A stretch of DNA of 64,000 nt from Nyssa sinensis. Taxonomy: Eukaryota > Streptophyta > Magnoliopsida > Cornales > Nyssaceae. The stretch is taken from assembly GCA_008638375.1 (NCBI GenBank), contig CM018031.1, positions 11,250,062-11,314,061 on the forward strand. Reading direction: 5' to 3'. The notes beneath the pieces were generated by a model. The model did no database searches and had not been told where the DNA came from. It saw only the letters and a list, made by a program, of their open reading frames with translations. Of the stretch, positions 58,380 to 64,000 are shown in pieces (position 1 is the first letter of the stretch; the number at the start of each line of letters is the position of its first letter). A program made the translations under genes and the position numbers.

Positions 58380-59134
58380 AATTGTTTGTTTTTAAGATTT
58401 TACATATATTTTTGGAAATATTTATACATACATATATATATATATATCCCTTTAATTGATTCGGAAAAAAATATTAAAATGTCTCTAAAATAAAAATTTT
58501 AATCCAAAAAATCCATGATAAATACAAAGAAAAGAAACTTTTAATACAAAAAAATTTATTTGTTAACTTTCTTTTTAACACTGTTAAAAAAATATTACTG
58601 ATTAGATTAAAATAGTTTTCAAAATGTATTCTAGACAAAAATACTAAAAAGTATATAAAATAAAACTTTTAATCTAAAAAATTTATAACAGTTTATGAAG
58701 TGAATTTTTTTTAAGCCTTCTAGATAAATAAATTTTTTTATTTAAAATATTTTTTTATGAATTATTTAATATGTTTTAAAATGTATCTTAAAAGCTATTT
58801 TAGCCTAATTAATAATATTAAGATGAAAGTTTACAGTTAAATTTTTTATAGTAAAAATTTCGTCTTTGACTTTTTTAGATTAAAAAAAATTATCATAAAT
58901 TTTTTGACCTATCAAAAAAATTCACATTTTTAAATCTTGTATTCAATTATTTCTCTAAGACTTTTTGTATAGTTTAGACCTTTTTTAGGCTTTCGTTATA
59001 CGATTTGGACTTCTTATCTAATCCATAAGTTTTTCTATGACATTGCCAAATAAAGTCATACAGATAAAGCTGCATGTGAAAAGTGGAAGAGGGTTTGTTT
59101 CTTCTAATATGACATTGCAATTTACAAGATGGAG

Positions 59135-59179
<45 letters not shown>

Positions 59180-59985
59180 CGCACACACAGAAAGATAAAA
59201 CTGCATGTGAATCCAATGTTTTTCAGTCTAACTTAATTAGTCGAAGTGATAAGTGACTAACACACATTTAAAAATATTCAAAAATTTGTAATGAATTACC
59301 TGATGTTGGGGCTCAAAAATAATGAATTATCGCTCATCTTCGGTCCTTGATCTTCAACCCAATAATTAATAAAGAAAAATGAAATTATTCAGTCCGATTA
59401 AACTAGTCAAAGTGGTAAGTGAATTACACACATGAAAAATATTTAAAACTTATAATAAAATATACAATGTGTCTATGTATCGACTTGACTTATCAATTTG
59501 GCTTATATACTAAAAAGAAGATACTATGTTTCCAAAATTATATTTCAAATAATGGGATCTGTATCATTTTTAGTGCGCTGAAGAATATCAATCTATCTTT
59601 TATTTCATATGCGATGAGTCCAAAGTGAAACCCATACTGTAAGGCCCATCTTATGTAAAATGTGAAATAAATAAAACCTCTCTAATACATTAGAAAAGAA
59701 TTTATTTGTGTCACTCTAATATTAATAGTGCATTAAATTATATAATTATTTTATTGTAAGATTGTATCAATATTAAATCATTTAATATATAAATTCAAAA
59801 GTGTAACATAAATCATATTCAAATTGATTAGCAATACTCTTTTTTGAATTATTAATCTCATCATAATTTAACTTGAATCAGGTCACTTTTCCTTAACAAA
59901 TTTAATTATCTTCGAATCAGTGATTCCTCTGTATTAGTCATCAACTATATATATTTACAATATATAATTCGTTTAAAATCTCTCC
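58380..59985. other. AT-rich interval with (CA)n(TA)n microsatellite
   Basis: No gene supported. 59134-59180 is a CA then TA tract. TCTAACTTAATTAGTCGAAG near 59228 and GTCCGATTAAACTAGTCAAAG near 59390 are two diverged copies of one segment. Confidence 0.5.
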
Positions 59986-59989
59986 CTCT

Positions 59990-60410
59990 CCCTCTCGATT
60001 TCCAAGCAGGGGTTGTACGCGACTCACTGATTCAATCAATCCGGCTCTGAGCCGAGCAGCCTTAAAGTGGGTCCACATAATCAACTATTCCCGGTGACGC
60101 TTGTCACACGTACACGTGCTAGGCAGGGGTCCCGCTCGAAAAAGAGATTGCGGTAAGCTTATAGTCAAACAATTGGACAATCACAGCTAAGATTTGCTGG
60201 TTTTGTCATTTGTGATAAACATACCCCCGGCCTTTAAAGCCAATGAGTGATTGGAAATATAAAAAGTCTACATATCGGACGGTGGTTAATTGATCTGGTT
60301 TGGGTTATACCTTGGGTGGGGGGAACATTATAGATTATGAGTACGTAAGCCCTGATCAAGATCATACGTCACACCTTCGTGGCCTTGCACGGGTCTGTTT
60401 GGTTTCCAAG
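59990..60410. promoter_or_regulatory. GC-richer island with a G-box
   Basis: Within very AT-rich surroundings this 420-bp stretch is nearer balanced composition and has ACGT-core motifs: CACGTG at 60113-60118 in GTCACACGTACACGTGC, TACGTAAGC near 60344 and ATACGTCAC near 60365. No open frame of note. It could be a distal promoter/enhancer or the promoter of a non-coding transcript. Function is inferred from composition only. Confidence 0.25.
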
Positions 60411-61600
60411 TTGCGAAATCTAGGAAAAAGGCTTTTCTTACTCTCAATTTTGTTCAAAATTCTTTTTCCAACCATCTCTCATTTTCTATTAAAAAGAACA
60501 ATATTCTTTTTAATTTGCTAAAATTTATGGAAGCTCAAAATATGATAAGATTTAACTAATTTATTTACAATCTCATTAATACAAATTTTTAATAGAATTG
60601 ATTGTATTATTGTGAATTAAACTCAAATAATTTGATTATAAGATCTTAAAATTCTTATTAATTTACCAAATCGAGTTTAAAACAGTCTTAATAAACTAAC
60701 AATGTTTTAAAATATGTTTTAAATTATCTAACTTACAAACATTAACAAACTTTAAAATATGATACCTTTTGAGTTCATTTGAAATAACTTTATAGTACTT
60801 TAAATAATTTGGTATTTTAGTGTCCCTTTGAATCAATAAGTGTAAAAGTGTATTTTTAAGTTAAAGTTGTTGAAATGTTGGAATAAATTATTAAAAAATG
60901 TTTAATAACTATCAAATTGAGGTATTTTAAATGAACTTGATCACTTTATTGGAAAAAAGAAATTAGACTTATCTGCTTAACTTAAATTACAGTTTATTGA
61001 AAAGTTTGTAACCGATAAATATGGATTTAAATTTCTTTCAAACAACCTTAAAATCAATTAAGTGCAGTTGAGTCCTTCAAAATATATTAAGTTATGGTCA
61101 ATCTCTAAGTTCAAATAGACCCCTTTATAAAATTTTAGTATTTTTATTAATTTATTTAATAAAATTTAATCTAAATTTAATAAATTAATAATTTTTAAAA
61201 TATATTCATGTTAATTTTTTTAATGTATGGAGATGTAAACGTGATAAAAGAAAAAAATGATGATAAAATAAAACAAAAAGTTATTATTTTAATATATATT
61301 AAAATTTGACACATGATATAATTTTTATTATAGTAAATACAGTCAATCCTCTTACAATTAATAAAGATATATATAAAATTATTTTATCTCCCTTATAATT
61401 AATATTATAAAAAATTTTAAAATATATATATATATTTATTATTAAGTAATAGAATTATTAATTATTTATGATGTAAATTTTTTAAAAATTTATTAGTTAT
61501 TAAAAATTATTAACTTATTAAATAATCATTATTAAAAAATAAACTATAATTAAATAATGACATTATTTATTGACATGTGAAATTTTAATATGTATAACAG
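60411..61600. other. AT-rich interval left of the kinase gene
   Basis: No gene supported. GGGTCTGTTTGGTTTCC at 60391 and, in reverse, GGGGTCTATTTGAACTTAG ending at about 61124 could be the ends of a decayed DNA transposon of about 730 bp. The rest is almost entirely A and T. Confidence 0.4.
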
Positions 61601-61783
61601 TATAAATATATCATTTTCGGCGTTAACTTATCAGTAGATACTTGGAAGCTGCAAAAGCCAAGCCGGCTAAAGGCAGCTAGCCATCTTTCAATCATCATCG
61701 AGTGGCGTGTGATTTCATTCGACAACATCATCCAACGGCTGAAATACTGGTGTGCTGGCTGATAAGGCAAAATGGGAGAAGAA

Positions 61784-62434
61784 TTATAAAACGACCGTCC
61801 CATTTAAGTTTTTCCGTACATGGTTTATCCCTTCTCTCCTTGCTTCTTTTAGCAGTTCTCACTCAGTCAGTAGTCTAGAGAGAGAATATGAGAGTCTAGA
61901 GAGAGAAAGAGAACCTGGACTGAGTTGGAAGTATACAACGTTAAGGGTGGGCGGGACCGGACCCGCCTTTAACGCTCTCTGCTTCCTTCCTTCCTCTGAG
62001 AAATTGTCCCTCTAGGCCTATGTCAACCCTATATCACTCTCATCTTGGCCAACAGGCCTAACACAGCTTGGAAGGAAGCAACCCCAAAACACTAGAACAA
62101 CAAACCCTTCTCTCACTGCTTTTTCTTTTCTTTTCTTCCTCTAAACCCAGAGCTGTAGTTCGACTTTGGTTTCGCAAATTAGAGGTGGTTAATTCATTTC
62201 TTTTTCTTTTTCTTTTTTGAAATGGAAATTGTTCATTTGGTGATAAAACCCAACTGCTTTCTATGACTTTTTGCGCCAGTTTGACACCCAGATCTGCTTT
62301 TGTTTTTCTCAAATTTCAAGTTCTGCGCAGGAACTTTAGGAACTCTGATTTAATTTTATTTTGATCCTGTAGGGTAGAAAGGTCTGGTGAAGGAAGAAAC
62401 TAGAGGGGTTATTTGTTTTATTGGATTACCATCG
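61784..62434 (+). promoter_or_regulatory. Putative promoter and 5' UTR of the kinase gene
   Basis: TTATAAAACG at 61784 is a good TATA box, followed by a GAGA-rich stretch (TAGAGAGAGAATATGAGAG) and a CT-rich leader (CTTCCTTCCTTCCTCTG). A 5' UTR intron is possible from about 62185 (TTAGAG/GTGGTT) to about 62371 (GATCCTGTAG). Confidence 0.4.
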
Positions 62435-62486
62435 ATGGGGATTTGCTTGAGTGCTCAAATCAAAGCTGAGAGTCCTTGTTACACAG
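62435..62486 (+). CDS. Kinase exon 1
   Basis: Start ATG in context ATCGATGGGG. It encodes [17 protein letters not shown], with donor ACAG/GTACTC, phase 1. The intron following carries a C10 run and a (CT)n tract at about 62670-62720. Confidence 0.93.
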
Positions 62487-62682
62487 GTACTCAGACTCCA
62501 TAGTTCTTATTATAACCCATATATGGGTATTTATTAGATTTTTTCGCTGTGACTGTTTGTGTTTAATTTGATGTAAGTGAATATGTGTAATTTGTGGGTG
62601 TCTATCTCTCTTCACTCCGTTGGTAATTTTAATTTTAAGGTTTGAATTTCTTGAATATTCAGTTGGAGACACCCCCCCCCCC

Positions 62683-62724
<42 letters not shown>

Positions 62725-63963
62725 TTGTTAATTTTGGTTTGTTGAGGTGGGTTTGAAGCATGGTGTTGGAAGTTCGGGGTTCTGGGTTCAATTATCACAA
62801 TTTTGTGTGATTGATAATTGTTGATTTGTATCAGAACTCTTCTTGGGTAGGTCCAGTGTGCTGCAAATATCAACCTCATTTGTAGACTAATAAAATTTGA
62901 TAGAATTGGGTGATCTTGAGATGTTGAGATTCTTCACCTGTACATTGAATTTTATACGAATTTGCGTAGTGAATGGGTCCGCAATATAGTTTCTTCCGTT
63001 GGGCAGCTCTTTATCTCTAGAAAGAGAATGAATTGCTAATTTTGAGCTTCAATGTGTTGCTAATTTTTGGAGGTTTTTTTAATTCTATTTTTTTTTTTCG
63101 GTTTTGTTGTGATTTTTGAAAAATGGGAGATCATATTTCATGACAGATAGGCAATTGTCTTTTAAATATCAGTGGCATCTGAGTTTTATAGATATTTACA
63201 TTGGCTTTTGCAGGGGTGAATTCCAAATTTGCTAGTACCGAAGGGAATGATCTGAGTAGCTCAAATAGCAAGGTCTCGTCAATTTCTGTGGCTCCAAGTA
63301 GTAGGAGTGAGGGTGAGATCTTGCAGTCTACCAATGTGAAGAGCTTTAGTTTTGCCGATATCAAAATGGCCACAAGGAATTTCCGTCCTGATAGTGTGTT
63401 AGGAGAAGGTGGTTTTGGTTCAGTTTTTAAAGGGTGGATTGATGAGCACTCATTTACAGCTGCCAAGCCGGGGATGGGCATGGTCATTGCCGTGAAAAGG
63501 CTTAACCCAGAAAGTTTCCAAGGTCACAGGGAGTGGTTGGTGAGTTTCTTGTCTGACCTTGCTTAGAACTTTTATGTACATTTGGAGAAATGGTTGCATT
63601 TGATCTTTGCAATATATGAACAATTTGCAATTTTTTGTAGAGTAAGGTACAGTTAAGTTGTCTGTGTTTCCTCTTTTAGTATTAAACCAACTTGCTTGAA
63701 ATACCTACTGGAAAAATTGTTTAGGTGTCATTATTAGTTCTGGTTGTACTTAATTTTTTAACTGATCTGTAATGGAGTTTGCTATTGTAAGAAGCACATT
63801 GATTTTATTGTATCTTTAATCTTTTAGGCAGAAGTAAATTATCTGGGCCAGCTGTATCATCCTCATCTTGTGAAACTAATTGGGTATTGCTTGGAGGATG
63901 AGCACCGGCTTCTGGTGTATGAATTCATGCCTCGGGGCAGCTTGGAAAATCATTTGTTCAGAA
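62435..63963 (+). CDS. APK1/PBL-type receptor-like cytoplasmic kinase (RLCK VII), 5' part
   Basis: A Ser/Thr protein kinase of the plant RLCK VII family. Exons 62435-62486, 63214-63539 and 63828-63963; the gene continues beyond the window. The N terminus [15 protein letters not shown] has Gly2 for N-myristoylation and Cys4 for palmitoylation, placing it at the plasma membrane. Next comes a Ser-rich linker, EGEILQS and [20 protein letters not shown], the Gly-loop [16 protein letters not shown], the ATP-binding Lys in [28 protein letters not shown] (alpha-C Glu), and [20 protein letters not shown] of the hinge. Catalytic and activation loops are off the edge. The sequence is closest in wording to Arabidopsis APK1/PBL9-11. 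All splice borders are canonical and there are no lesions. Confidence 0.95.
63214..63539 (+). CDS. Kinase exon 2
   Basis: After TTTTGCAG it runs from [19 protein letters not shown] to the phosphate-binding loop and ATP-site Lys, ending SFQGHREWL at TTG/GTGAGT, phase 0. Confidence 0.95.
63828..63963 (+). CDS. Kinase exon 3
   Basis: After AATCTTTTAG it runs from [20 protein letters not shown] to [10 protein letters not shown], with donor AGAA/GTGAGT, phase 1. Later exons are outside the window. Confidence 0.94.
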
Positions 63964-64000
63964 GTGAGTTCTGCTTAGCCATCTCTGACATAGATTTACC

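Noticed and set aside
62460..62879. 139-codon minus-strand frame
   Set aside because: Antisense to the kinase's first intron, with an (ER)n run from the (CT)n tract.
63131..63487. 118-codon minus-strand frame
   Set aside because: Exact shadow of kinase exon 2, whose plus-strand reading has clear kinase motifs.

Overview
This is an AT-rich stretch of a plant nuclear genome, almost certainly a eudicot. The genes have introns with GT-AG borders, and the two recognisable ones match plant families: a cytosolic triosephosphate isomerase (TPI) and an APK1/PBL-type receptor-like cytoplasmic kinase (RLCK VII). The rest is dominated by degraded retroelements (Copia LTR, RTE and L1 LINEs, tRNA-derived SINEs), small inverted-repeat elements and microsatellites. 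I cannot name the species.

Layout. 1-1156 is the 5' end of a Copia-type LTR retrotransposon on the minus strand (gag piece, leader, primer-binding site, 190-bp LTR). About 1.83-38.85 kb is a fourfold tandem segmental duplication, units A-D of roughly 9-10 kb each. Every unit holds a minisatellite of 3-5 copies of a 158-bp monomer, followed by the same series of exon-like blocks. Three of these blocks can be joined in compatible splice phases into a small protein of about 74-109 residues that I do not recognise. The frame is open in A, B and D and broken in C. Each unit also carries private insertions (RTE, L1, SINE, MITE, solo LTR), which give a relative history.

39.84-49.62 kb is the TPI gene on the plus strand, with nine coding exons and all catalytic residues. 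It has two single-base lesions, a lost splice donor after exon 5 and a frameshift in exon 8, so it is either a very young pseudogene or carries two assembly errors. Its introns have absorbed a 5'-truncated L1 with a long open frame, a SINE with a perfect 18-bp target-site duplication, and older repeats.

49.8-61.6 kb is gene-poor AT-rich DNA with local tandem duplications, a possible relic of a TPI exon near 53.24 kb, and a GC-richer, G-box-bearing island at about 60.0-60.4 kb. 62.43 kb to the right edge is the first three coding exons of the APK1/PBL-type kinase, which continues beyond the window. TPI (glycolysis) and the kinase (membrane-anchored signalling) have no evident functional link.
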